In this document: piece after piece, positions 1-9,454 of the stretch | How positions within the stretch are numbered: the stretch's first letter is position 1 | How the letters are laid out: every line of letters starts with the position of its first letter | Origin: Streptomyces sp. I05A-00742 | Lineage (GTDB): Bacteria; Actinomycetota; Actinomycetes; Streptomycetales; Streptomycetaceae | NCBI RefSeq assembly: GCF_013055795.1 | Contig: NZ_JABETO010000003.1 | Coordinates: 191,372-255,371 of the forward strand | Reading direction: 5' to 3' | Length of the DNA: 64,000 nucleotides | The notes under the pieces: model-generated | Databases searched by the model: none | What the model was told of the DNA's origin: nothing | What the model saw: the letters and a program-made list of their open reading frames with translations, nothing else | Made by a program: the position numbers and the translations under genes

Positions 1-179
1 GGTCGTATCCGGTATTAGACCCCGTTTCCAGGGCTTGTCCCAGAGTGCAGGGCAGATTGCCCACGTGTTACTCACCCGTTCGCCACTAATCCACCACCGA
101 AGCGGCTTCATCGTTCGACTTGCATGTGTTAAGCACGCCGCCAGCGTTCGTCCTGAGCCAGGATCAAACTCTCCGTGAA
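1..179 (-). rRNA. rrs: 16S ribosomal RNA, 5' end only
   Basis: The reverse complement begins with the bacterial 16S 5' signature AGAGTTTGATCCTGGCTC, followed by GGACGAACGCTGGCGGCG in the actinobacterial form. The gene runs off the left edge, so only about the first 180 nt are present. By alignment to the E. coli 5' end the mature terminus lies near position 178-179; the exact nucleotide is uncertain by one or two. It is transcribed leftwards from the promoter region that follows. Confidence 0.97.
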
Positions 180-640
180 TGTTTCCCCGTAATCGGGGCG
201 AACACATCACGAGAAGAGCGGAACAACCAGGCGGAATAGGCCCGGTCGTTCACAGCGTCCTCGCTGTGTCTTTCAAAGGAACCTCATCCAAGACCATCAA
301 AGATGGCCCGTGGACGGGGTTGTTTTATAGTCTGGCGTTGACTTTTGGCACGCTGTTGAGTTCTCAAGGAACGGACGCTTCCTTCGTACTCACCCTCTCG
401 GGCTTTCCTCCGGGCGCTTCCCTCCGGTATTTCGTGTTTCCAACCCTACCAGATCCGTTTTCCGTTCCGTTTCCGGTTCGGAATTCATTTCCGGCCCCCT
501 GCTGGAGCGGGGTTTTTGCCTTCTGCTTTCGCTTTCCGGCGATTCCGACTTTATCAGATTTCGAGCGAGCCGATTACACGGCTGTTTCGCTTCCATCTGG
601 TGGGAGTCGAAGTGCTTCGTAATCACATGAGGAGTCCTCA
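180..640 (-). promoter_or_regulatory. rRNA operon leader with conserved antitermination/processing element
   Basis: This stretch holds no gene. Read on the minus strand it contains the dyad TTGAGAACTCAA at 356-367, followed by a CAGCGTGCC-type sequence. That arrangement is typical of the transcribed leader just upstream of 16S in streptomycetes, where it is thought to take part in antitermination and RNase III processing. Two hexamers resemble -10 boxes of secondary rrn promoters: TAGGGT at 443-448 and TAAAGT at 548-553 (minus strand). Neither has a convincing -35 box, so they are tentative. The open reading frames that cross the region have poor codon bias and are not genes. Confidence 0.75.
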
Positions 641-704
641 CGGTTCGAAGCGATGTAGATACTAGCTGCTGCAGGCGACTAGGTCCAGTCGTCCCAACCG
701 TTCG

Positions 705-733
705 AATCTACCTCCCCCACCCACCCGTGTCAA
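705..733 (-). promoter_or_regulatory. rrn promoter (TTGACA-17-TAGATT)
   Basis: On the minus strand a perfect -35 box TTGACA (728-733) is followed after exactly 17 nt by TAGATT (705-710). This matches the consensus for the main vegetative sigma factor (HrdB) and points towards the 16S gene. It is the strongest promoter match noticed in the window. Transcription would start near 697-699, giving a leader of about 520 nt before the mature 16S 5' end. Confidence 0.8.
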
Positions 734-795
734 CAGGTTTGGCGGGGCAGAAGAAGACCCTACCAGCTCCTGCAGGGCGGGTTCGCCACGGGTTC

Positions 796-1410
796 TCAGT
801 CGAAGACCGACGGCGGGGTCTCCAGCTCCTCAAGCTCGATGCCGGGGGCGGACAGGACCACGTCGCCGGCCAGGTGGACGGTATGCCGCTCGCCCGTGTC
901 GAGGGCGTTGACCTGGTATTCGTCCACTTCCAGGGTCCCGTTGTCAGTGGGGTGTGGTGTCCTGCTGACCAGGGCCCACGACTGGTCGAGGGTGAGGGGG
1001 GCGAGCACGGGGGCGGTGAAGGACACCAGGCGGACGCGGGTGGGCGGGGCGCCGGGGGTCGGGCGGAGGAGCCGGGCGACGGCCACGTAGAAGGCGGGGG
1101 AGGTACCGGTGAAGCCGTGGGCGCGGACGTTGCCCTCGGTCGCGTGGTCGCCGGACGGGTCCGTGCGGACCCAGGTGACGCCTTCGAGCGCCGCTGCCCG
1201 CACCTGCCAGTCGGCGGACCGGAGCTGGAGGCGGATGGGGCGGCCGAGGGCGTCGATCGCGAGATCGACGGAGCCGGCCGGTGCGCCGGACGCATGGGTG
1301 GTCGTGGAGACGTAGCGCCAGCCGGAGGGGCCGGTCGCGCACTGGAAGTGTTCGTCACCGAGGGGGGTGTGGTCGTGCGGATCGTGGAGCGAGTAGCGGC
1401 CGCGGGGCAT
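796..1410 (-). CDS. Conserved hypothetical protein
   Basis: A 204-residue protein with typical high-GC codon bias, starting at an ATG (MPRGRYSLHD). It has no signal peptide and no membrane segment. I do not recognise a catalytic motif. The sequence has an alternating beta-rich pattern with phrases such as WRYVSTTTH, WVRTDPSGDHATEG and LAGDVVLSAPGIELEELETP, suggesting a compact beta-sandwich or barrel. Similar proteins are, from memory, found beside ahcY in streptomycetes, which supports a real gene. It lies downstream of ahcY on the same strand, separated by about 150 bp and a strong hairpin, so it may have its own transcript. Function unknown. Confidence 0.75.
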   Translation of the reverse strand: MPRGRYSLHDPHDHTPLGDEHFQCATGPSGWRYVSTTTHASGAPAGSVDLAIDALGRPIRLQLRSADWQVRAAALEGVTWVRTDPSGDHATEGNVRAHGFTGTSPAFYVAVARLLRPTPGAPPTRVRLVSFTAPVLAPLTLDQSWALVSRTPHPTDNGTLEVDEYQVNALDTGERHTVHLAGDVVLSAPGIELEELETPPSVFD

Positions 1411-1432
1411 GGGGAGTTCCTTGACACGAACG

Positions 1433-1467
1433 GGCCAGGCCCCCGCCGCGGGGGCAGGGGCCTGGCC
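1433..1467 (-). terminator. Hairpin downstream of ahcY
   Basis: GGCCAGGCCCC (1433-1443) pairs perfectly with GGGGCCTGGCC (1457-1467) over 11 bp, with an inner C-rich/G-rich pairing in the loop. No U-tract follows, which is usual for streptomycete terminators. It lies about 90 bp past the ahcY stop codon. Confidence 0.6.
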
Positions 1468-1557
1468 GGCCGGCTGGTGCGCCGGCTGCTGACGCTGCTG
1501 TGGCTCCCGGTACCGGCGTGGCTGGTGTGGCCGGCGTGGCCGGTACGGAGGGGGCCG

Positions 1558-3108
<1,551 letters not shown>

Positions 3109-3393
3109 TCACACCTGGCCGCAGCGCAGTCCGTCGGAGGCCCTCTCTCCCTCGGCCGGCCCGTCGTGCGAACCGCCCGACCGCCATCAGCAGCGACGTC
3201 TGGCACCGGAATCGAATCTACACCGGACGGCCCCCTGATCCCCAGCCCCTCCACCGGATCCCCACGGCCTTCGGGGGCTTCGGGGCCTTCGGCGGCGGAT
3301 TGTCAGGACACCGCGGGAGCCAGGAGGTTCCGCCGACCGCGCCGACCGGACGTCTCTTCCCCGGGCTCCGCCGCTCCTCTGTAACAGGATGCG

Positions 3394-3422
3394 ACTGCGA
3401 CAGGAAGCCACTGCTGCGACAG
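3394..3422 (+). repeat. Direct repeat upstream of the PTS gene
   Basis: CTGCGACAG occurs at 3395-3403 and again at 3414-3422, 19 bp apart (close to two helical turns), with a further related GCGACTGCG at 3426-3434. It sits about 50-80 bp before the GTG start of the PTS gene, where an operator would be expected. No regulator can be named. Confidence 0.4.
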
Positions 3423-3474
3423 AGAGCGACTGCGCACGTACTGCCGGAACACGTTCTGCCGGGAAGGAGGCCCC

Positions 3475-5448
3475 GTGACCGGTCCGGCCGATTCCTCCGA
3501 GGGCGCGGGAGCCGGCGGGCGGCGGCTCAGGCTGCTCGCCGTGACCGCCTGTCCCACGGGCATCGCCCACACCTATATGGCGGCCGAGAAGCTGGCCCAG
3601 GCCGCCGAGGCGCTCGGGCACCGGATCCGGGTGGAGACGCAGGGCGCCATCGGCGCGGAGAACGTCCTGACGGCCCGGGAGATCGCGGAGTCCGACGGGG
3701 TGATCGTCGCCGCCGACAAGGACGTCGATCTGGGGCGGTTCGACGGCAAGAGGGTGCTGGTCGTCGGCGTGGCCGAGGGCATCCACCACCCGGAGCGGTT
3801 GATCGAGGGCGTCCTGAGCGCTCCCGTGCACCGGACGGGAGGCGGCGCCGGCGGAACCGGAGGGTTCCCCACCGGGCAAGGAGCGGGAGCGGGCGCGGGC
3901 GCCACCGTTCACCGGGCCGTGTACCGGGCGCTGATGAACGGCGTCTCGTACATGATCCCGTTCGTCGTCACCGGCGGACTGCTGATCGCGGTGTCGCTCG
4001 CGCTGGGAGGCCGGGCCGGGCCGCACGGTCTGGTGATCCCCCCGGATTCCTTCTGGGACCACGTCCACCGGATCGGCGAGATCGGGTTCGCCCTGATGCT
4101 GCCCGTGCTCTCCGGCTACATCGCCTACGCGCTCGCCGACCGGCCGGCGCTGGTGCCCGGCATGGTCGGCGGCTGGCTGGCGAACGACGGCGCGCTGTAC
4201 GGCTCCCGGTCGGGGGCGGGCTTCCTCGGGGCCATCGCCACCGGCTTCCTGGCGGGCTGGCTGGTGCTCGGCATCAAACGGGTCGCCGTGCCGCGGTTCC
4301 TCCGGCCGATCATGCCGATCATCGTCATCCCGGTGGTGGCCACGTCCGTCCTCGGGCTGTTCTTCGTCTATGCGCTGGGCGGCCCGATCTCCTGGGTCTT
4401 CGACCACCTCACCGACTGGCTCGCCGGGCTGACCGGGGCGGGTGTGGCGGTGCTCGGGGTGCTCCTGGGGCTGATGATCACGTTCGACATGGGCGGGCCG
4501 GTCAACAAGACGGCCTTCCTCTTCGGGGCCGGGCTGGTCTCCCAGAGCCCCGAGGTCATGGGCATGTGCGCGGCCGCCATCCCCGTCCCCCCGCTCGGCC
4601 AGGGGCTGGCGACGCTGCTGCGGCGGGGCATGTTCCGGGCCCAGGAGCGCGAGGCGGGGCTCGCGGCGCTGGTCATGGGCTTCTTCGGGCTGACGGAGGG
4701 AGCGATCCCGTTCGCCGCCGCCCGTCCCGCCCGGGTGATCCCGGCGAACATGCTGGGCGGTGCGGTGGCCGGTGCCATCGCGGGGCTCGCGGCGGTCACG
4801 GACCGGGTGCCGCACGGCGGGCCGGTCGTCGCCGTGCTGGGCGCGGTGGGCGGTGTGCCGATGTTCTTCGTCGCCGTGGCGATGGGCACGGTCGTCACCG
4901 CCCTGGCGACCGTGACCCTGATGACGCTGGGCCGCGCCCCCGCCCCCACCCCCGCACCGGCGGACGTCGCCGCGTCGCCGTCGTACGACGGAGGCGAGGT
5001 GCTGGGCGGGCGGCTCACGGGGCGGACGGTCCGCCCCCGGCTCGGCGCGCGTCACAAGGAGGCGGCGATCCGGGAGTTGGCGGGTCTGCTCGCCGAGGGC
5101 GGCGGTGTGGTGGACGGCGACGGGCTCGTCGCCGCCCTCCTCGACCGGGAGGCGCTGGGCGGCACCGGGGTCGGCGACGCCGTGGCCATTCCCCACGCCA
5201 GGACCGACGCCGTCGTGGCCCCGGCGGTCGCCTTCGCCCGCTCGGCCGAGGGCATCGACTGGGGCTCGGCCGACGGCGCCCCCGCCCGGCTCCTCTTCGC
5301 CGTCGCGGTACCCGAGGGGGCGGCCGACGAGCACCTGCGGATCCTGGCGTCGCTGTCCCGGAGGCTGATGGACCCGGAGTTCCGGCAACGCCTCACGGCG
5401 GCGCCGGACACCCCCGCGATCCTTCGGGTGCTGAGCGAGATCCGGTGA
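3475..5448 (+). CDS. fruA: Fructose-type PTS permease, EIIB-EIIC-EIIA fusion
   Basis: Membrane transporter that imports and phosphorylates a sugar (fructose or a related sugar) using phosphate from HPr. Three domains are visible in the order B-C-A. The EIIB domain (about 15-115) has the phospho-cysteine in TACPTGIAHTYMAAE (Cys26). The EIIC membrane domain (about 145-480) is rich in transmembrane helices. The EIIA domain (about 515-655) has GTGVGDAVAIPHAR with the phospho-histidine near residue 574. The GTG start follows GGAGG. Fructose PTS proteins more commonly carry EIIA first. No fruK (1-phosphofructokinase) or fruR is nearby, so the substrate assignment is less certain than the family. 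Confidence 0.92.
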   Translation: MTGPADSSEGAGAGGRRLRLLAVTACPTGIAHTYMAAEKLAQAAEALGHRIRVETQGAIGAENVLTAREIAESDGVIVAADKDVDLGRFDGKRVLVVGVAEGIHHPERLIEGVLSAPVHRTGGGAGGTGGFPTGQGAGAGAGATVHRAVYRALMNGVSYMIPFVVTGGLLIAVSLALGGRAGPHGLVIPPDSFWDHVHRIGEIGFALMLPVLSGYIAYALADRPALVPGMVGGWLANDGALYGSRSGAGFLGAIATGFLAGWLVLGIKRVAVPRFLRPIMPIIVIPVVATSVLGLFFVYALGGPISWVFDHLTDWLAGLTGAGVAVLGVLLGLMITFDMGGPVNKTAFLFGAGLVSQSPEVMGMCAAAIPVPPLGQGLATLLRRGMFRAQEREAGLAALVMGFFGLTEGAIPFAAARPARVIPANMLGGAVAGAIAGLAAVTDRVPHGGPVVAVLGAVGGVPMFFVAVAMGTVVTALATVTLMTLGRAPAPTPAPADVAASPSYDGGEVLGGRLTGRTVRPRLGARHKEAAIRELAGLLAEGGGVVDGDGLVAALLDREALGGTGVGDAVAIPHARTDAVVAPAVAFARSAEGIDWGSADGAPARLLFAVAVPEGAADEHLRILASLSRRLMDPEFRQRLTAAPDTPAILRVLSEIR

Positions 5449-5479
5449 CCGTCCGGCCCGCGCACGACGGCGGACGGTC
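5447..5479. terminator. Bidirectional terminator between convergent genes
   Basis: GACCGTCCG (5447-5455) pairs perfectly with CGGACGGTC (5471-5479) around a 15-nt loop. It fills most of the 51-bp gap between the PTS gene and the convergent cation transporter, and the first arm overlaps the PTS stop codon. Confidence 0.6.
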
Positions 5480-5499
5480 CATTCCGGAAGAGAAAGCCG

Positions 5500-6471
5500 T
5501 CAGGCCGGAACCCCCGGCCCCCCGGGCGTCGCCGCCGGGTCCGGGCCGGCCGCCGCCGCGGTCTCGCTGAAGATGTCGGGTTCCAGGTAGATGACGCGGG
5601 CGATGGGCACGGCGGCGCGGATGCGGGCCTCGGCGGCGTCGATGGCGCGGACGACATCGGCGGCGGTGTCGTCCCGTCGCACGGCGACCTTGGCGGCGAC
5701 GAGGAGCTCCTCGGGGCCGAGGTGGAGCGTCCGCATGTGGATGACGCCCGTCACGGTCTCGCCGTCGACGGCGGCCTCGCGGATCCGGGCGACCTGCTCG
5801 GGTCCCGCGGCCTCGCCGAGGAGCAGCGACTTGGTCTCGGCGGCGAGGACCAGGGCGATGAGGACGAGGAGGGCGCCGATGCAGAGGGTGCCGATGCCGT
5901 CCCAGACGCCGTCGCCGGTGGCGACGGTGAGGCTGACGCCGAGGAGCGCGAGGACGAGGCCGACGAGGGCGCCGAAGTCCTCCAGGAGGACCACGGGCAG
6001 CTCGGGGGCCTTGGCGGTGCGGACGAACTGCTTCCAGGTCTGCCGGCCGCGCAGCGCGTTCGACTCCTGGATCGCGGTGCGGAAGGAGAAACTCTCGGCG
6101 ATGACGGCGAAGACGAGCACGCCGACCGGCCAGTACCAGTTGTCGAGCTCGTGCGGTTCCTTGATCTTCTCGTAGCCCTCGTAGAGGGCGAAGACGCCAC
6201 CGATGGTGAAGAGGACGATGGAGACGAGGAACCCGTAGACGTACCGCTCACGGCCGTAGCCGAAGGGGTGTTCCTCGCTCGCCGCCTTCTGTGCCTTCTT
6301 GCCGCCGACCAGCAGCAGTGCCTGGTTGCCCGAGTCGGCGACCGAGTGCACGCCTTCCGCGAGCATCGACGACGATCCGCTGAACGCGAAGGCGACGAAC
6401 TTCGCCACGGCGATGGCCAGATTGGCCCCCAGCGCGGCGACGATGGCCTTCGTTCCGCCTTGTGCACTCAT
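5500..6471 (-). CDS. Cation diffusion facilitator family transporter
   Basis: Predicted integral membrane protein of 323 residues that exports divalent metal ions (such as zinc, iron or manganese) by proton antiport. Hydrophobic helices cover about the first 200 residues, with FSGSSSMLAEGVHSVADSGNQ, a CDF substrate-site signature containing Ser/His/Asp positions, in TM2. HPFGYGRERY follows in the loop after it, and a cytoplasmic ferredoxin-like tail contains the HMRTLHLGPEELLVAAKV segment. I chose the ATG at 6469-6471 (MSAQGGTKAIV) because the longer open frame would run into manA and has poor codon use. The end of the protein is Ala/Pro-rich. The metal cannot be told from sequence alone. Confidence 0.92.
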   Translation of the reverse strand: MSAQGGTKAIVAALGANLAIAVAKFVAFAFSGSSSMLAEGVHSVADSGNQALLLVGGKKAQKAASEEHPFGYGRERYVYGFLVSIVLFTIGGVFALYEGYEKIKEPHELDNWYWPVGVLVFAVIAESFSFRTAIQESNALRGRQTWKQFVRTAKAPELPVVLLEDFGALVGLVLALLGVSLTVATGDGVWDGIGTLCIGALLVLIALVLAAETKSLLLGEAAGPEQVARIREAAVDGETVTGVIHMRTLHLGPEELLVAAKVAVRRDDTAADVVRAIDAAEARIRAAVPIARVIYLEPDIFSETAAAAGPDPAATPGGPGVPA

Positions 6472-6601
6472 ACGTACGGGTTGTCCCTTCCGCCCACGAC
6501 GATCCCGGCAGTGCTGCCGGCGGCGGCATCCGCAATGATCTTTGCTGTTTCTTTGCCGCCTTCGGCGGGCCATTGTGTCAGCAGGGACGCCCGGTGCGCG
6601 T

Positions 6602-7798
6602 TCAGGCCACGACAGTGGCGCGGAAAAGCGTGCACTCCCCCCGTAGTTCCACGGGCTCCCCGGCGCGGACGAACGCGGACTCGCCCCGGGAGAGCTCCAG
6701 TTCGCCGTCGTCACCGCGGAGGTGTGCCGTACCGGCGGTGCACAGGAGGATCTGGGGGGCGCGCGCGTCCAGCAGCCGGGGCGGGGTGCCGACGGCCCGT
6801 ACGTACCGGGAGAGGCGGAAGTCGTCCGCGGGCGTGGCGTAGACCTCCGCCTCGTCCGGCCCGGCCTCGGGCCGGAGGACGGCGGGGACGGTGGGCTCGA
6901 AGCGGACGACCCGCAGCAGCTCGGGGACGTCGACGTGCTTGGGCGTCAGACCGCACCGCAGCACGTTGTCCGAGCTGCCCATGACCTCGACGCCGAGGCC
7001 GTCGAGGTAGGCGTGCGGGACGCCGGCGCCCAGGTAGAGGGCTTCGCCGGGCTGGAGCCTGACGTGGTTGAGGAGCATGGCGGCGATGACGCCCGGGTCG
7101 CCGGGGTAGTGCCGGGCGAGGAAGGCGTAGGCGGCGCAGTCGTCCCGGTACGGGCCGTCCTGGGCGGCGAGCCGGTCGCACGCGGCGGCGGCGCGGGAGA
7201 CGGTCGCGGCCATCGCCCCGGGCTCGGCGGTCAGGACGGCGGTCAGGACCTCGCGGAGCGCGTCGGCCTCGGGGTGGGCGTGCAGCAGGTCGACGTACGG
7301 CTTCAGCTCGTCGACGCCGAGGGCCGCGAACAGGTCGGCCGTCCGTACCGGGTCGCGGAAGCCGCACAGCCCGTCGAAGACCGTGAGGGCGCAGAGGAGT
7401 TCGGGCTTGTGGTGCGGGTCCTTGTAGTTGCGGTGCGGAGCGTCGAGAGGGATGCCGAGGGCTTCCTCGGCGGCGAACCCGGCCTCCGCCGCGGCGCCGT
7501 CGGGGTGCACCTGGAGGGAGAGCGGCGAGGCGGCGGCGAGCAGTTTGACCAGGAAGGGGAGCCGGGGGCCGAAGGCGCGGACGGTCGTCGCGCCGAGCTC
7601 GCCCTCCGGGTCGGCGGCGATGACCTCGGTGAGGGGGCGCGGCCCGTCGCCCCGGTCGACGCGGGAGGGGGCGCCGGGGTGGGCCCCCATCCAGAGTTCG
7701 GCCTGGGGCTCACCGGTCACCGGGGTGCCGAGGAGTCCGGGGATCGCGGTGGTGGAGCCCCAGGCGTAGGGGCGCACGGTGTTGGCGAGGCGGTCCAT
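6602..7798 (-). CDS. manA: Mannose-6-phosphate isomerase, class I
   Basis: Interconverts fructose-6-phosphate and mannose-6-phosphate, the entry to GDP-mannose and mannosylated glycans. The 398-residue protein is a type I cupin PMI. Zinc-ligand motifs are visible: LQVHPDG, then HHKPE, and later GVPHAYLDG near the catalytic YLGAGVPHAY segment. The ATG at 7796-7798 (MDRLANTVRPYAWGS) fits the family N-terminus; an upstream in-frame extension is of low coding quality. It is transcribed in the same direction as the SIS-domain, Trm112 and manB genes further upstream, forming a mannose-phosphate block. The 150-bp gap upstream contains CCGGCCGTACGG twice (7851 and 7892). Confidence 0.96.
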   Translation of the reverse strand: MDRLANTVRPYAWGSTTAIPGLLGTPVTGEPQAELWMGAHPGAPSRVDRGDGPRPLTEVIAADPEGELGATTVRAFGPRLPFLVKLLAAASPLSLQVHPDGAAAEAGFAAEEALGIPLDAPHRNYKDPHHKPELLCALTVFDGLCGFRDPVRTADLFAALGVDELKPYVDLLHAHPEADALREVLTAVLTAEPGAMAATVSRAAAACDRLAAQDGPYRDDCAAYAFLARHYPGDPGVIAAMLLNHVRLQPGEALYLGAGVPHAYLDGLGVEVMGSSDNVLRCGLTPKHVDVPELLRVVRFEPTVPAVLRPEAGPDEAEVYATPADDFRLSRYVRAVGTPPRLLDARAPQILLCTAGTAHLRGDDGELELSRGESAFVRAGEPVELRGECTLFRATVVA

Positions 7799-7952
7799 GG
7801 GACGTTCCTGACTGACGGGGTGGTTCCTGACGGTTCGTACGGGTCGAGCACCGGCCGTACGGGCCCGCGCGCCGGACGCGCGGCTCCCGTTCCGGCCGTA
7901 CGGATCCGGCGCGGTGTGCGTCCGGTTCCGGTCCTGCCTGGTCACGGGGGCG

Positions 7953-9125
7953 TCAGGGCGTCCCGGCGAGGGCCAGGTAGACGGCGGCGAAATCGGTGAC
8001 GGCCAGCAGCTCGGCGGCGGTCTCCAGGGCGGTCCCGCCCTCGGTGGCCTCCAGCTCGCTGATCGGCGTGCCGCGGTGCAGGGCCAGGTCGCGGGCCCCC
8101 TGGGCGGGCGAGGTGACCTCGTCCGGTTCGCGTTCGCGGAGCAGGACGACGCGGGCGTGCAGGGCTTCGGGGTCCTCGACGCGGTCGCGGAAGAAGTCCT
8201 CCGGGTCGGCGCCGGCGGCGAAGGCCCCGGAGAGCAGGGTGCCGTGGGCGGTGAGCGCCTCGGGCAGTTCGGCGGCGAGCGCCGGGCGGCCGGCGAGCGC
8301 GGCGAGGACGGTCGCGAAGCGGCGTCCCGCCGCGGCGGCGAGCTCGCCCTCGGTCCAGATGAGCGGGAGGGTGTCGGCCAGTTCCGCGGCGAGGGTCTTG
8401 GCCGGGTTGCTGTAGGTGGCGACGGCCGGCCCGCAGCGTTCGGCGAGCTGGTCGAGCCGGTCGGCGAGCGCGTCCAAGGCGGTCGGCGGGGCCTCGAACA
8501 GGCCGATGCGGTCGGCGAGCGCGAGCAGCGGGGTGAGCAGGGACCAGAGGGTGCCGGGCCCGGTCGGCAGGACGTTCTCGCCGTTCTCGGGGCGGGCGGG
8601 GACGTCGTCGCCGGACATCGTCGTCTCGTACGGCGTGCTGGTCAGCGGGATCGCCAGGCCGCGGGCCTGGGTGGTGGCCTCGGCGAGCGGGGAGCCGGCG
8701 GGGGTGACGCAGACGACGGAGCAGCCGCGGCGGTACGCCTGTTCGAGGAGGAGGGCCAGGCCGGGCTCGGTGCCGTCCGGGCTGACGACGAGGAGCAGGT
8801 CGAGCGGGCCGGTCCAGCCCGGGAGCGTCCAGCGCAGGGCCCCCGGGGCGGGGGCGACGCCGGTCGGGCGGAGCGGGGCGACGGGGCAGCCGCCGCCGGC
8901 GAGCGCGGACAGCAGGTCGGCCGTGGAGCCGGCGGCCGGTCCCGGCCCGGCGACGATGACGGCGCGTGGGCGGCCGTCCGGCCGCAGCGCTCCGACGCCC
9001 GCCTCGACGGCGTTGCGGGCGGCCGTCCGGACGCGGGCGCCGCACTCGGCGGCGCCGCGCAGCAGCCCGTGGACGTCGGCGCGGGAGAGGGCGTCGGGGT
9101 CATCGAGAAGTGACTCGTCGAACAC
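7953..9125 (-). CDS. SIS-domain protein, phosphoglucose/phosphomannose isomerase-like
   Basis: A 390-residue cytosolic protein with two sugar-isomerase (SIS) modules resembling the bifunctional phosphoglucose/phosphomannose isomerase family. LDLLLVVSPDGTEPGLALLLEQAYRRG fits the first SIS fold, and the C-terminal part (about 240-390) resembles the bacterial PGI C-terminal SIS domain. In streptomycetes this gene lies between manA and manB, where it may act as an auxiliary isomerase or a regulator; activity is not proven by motifs visible here. The GTG start at 9123-9125 has GGAG about 10 nt upstream. The product name is therefore family-level only. Confidence 0.8.
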   Translation of the reverse strand: MFDESLLDDPDALSRADVHGLLRGAAECGARVRTAARNAVEAGVGALRPDGRPRAVIVAGPGPAAGSTADLLSALAGGGCPVAPLRPTGVAPAPGALRWTLPGWTGPLDLLLVVSPDGTEPGLALLLEQAYRRGCSVVCVTPAGSPLAEATTQARGLAIPLTSTPYETTMSGDDVPARPENGENVLPTGPGTLWSLLTPLLALADRIGLFEAPPTALDALADRLDQLAERCGPAVATYSNPAKTLAAELADTLPLIWTEGELAAAAGRRFATVLAALAGRPALAAELPEALTAHGTLLSGAFAAGADPEDFFRDRVEDPEALHARVVLLREREPDEVTSPAQGARDLALHRGTPISELEATEGGTALETAAELLAVTDFAAVYLALAGTP

Positions 9126-9182
9126 CGTTGATCAGCTCCGATCGCCGTGGTGTACGGGGTGCCGGCCGGGGGGCGGCTCGGC

Positions 9183-9371
9183 TCAGGAGGGGCGTCGGGC
9201 CTCGTCCACCAGGAGGACGGGGATGCCGTCGCGGACGGGGTACGCCAGGGCGCAGCTCTCGCTCTCGCACACCAGCTCGGCGGTCTCTCCGGAGCCGTCC
9301 GTTTCCTGCCGCAGCGGGGCGTGGCACGCGGGGCAGGCGAGGATCTCCAGGAGGCCGGCTTCGAGCGGCAT
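9183..9371 (-). CDS. Trm112-family small zinc-binding protein
   Basis: A 62-residue protein with four cysteines arranged as CPAC near residues 13-16 and a second pair in CESESC near residues 35-40, plus the LEILACPACHAPL and YPVRDGIPVLL phrases typical of the Trm112/YcaR family. In eukaryotes and archaea Trm112 proteins activate methyltransferases; the bacterial role is unclear. It lies between manB and the SIS gene on the same strand. The ATG start is supported by AAGGGAA upstream. Confidence 0.88.
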   Translation of the reverse strand: MPLEAGLLEILACPACHAPLRQETDGSGETAELVCESESCALAYPVRDGIPVLLVDEARRPS

Positions 9372-9415
9372 GGGGGTTCCCTTCGGGAGGTGTGCGTCTC
9401 TGTGCGGTCAGGGTA

Positions 9416-9448
9416 CCGCCGGACGTCACCTCGGGTGACGCCCGGCGG
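9416..9448 (-). terminator. Hairpin downstream of manB
   Basis: CCGCCGGACGTCACC (9416-9430) pairs with GGTGACGCCCGGCGG (9434-9448) with one mismatch over 15 bp and a 3-nt loop. It lies directly after the manB stop, between manB and the Trm112 gene, so it may attenuate readthrough into the downstream genes. Confidence 0.6.
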
Positions 9449-9454
9449 GGGGGC

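Noticed and set aside
640..712. tRNA-like T-loop GTTCGAATC
   Set aside because: No matching acceptor, anticodon or D arms can be drawn; the GTTCGAAT is part of the dyad next to the rrn -10 box.
5500..6714. Longer version of the cation transporter from 6714
   Set aside because: The extra N-terminus is Arg/His/Cys-rich with poor codon use and would overlap manA. The ATG at 6471 is better.
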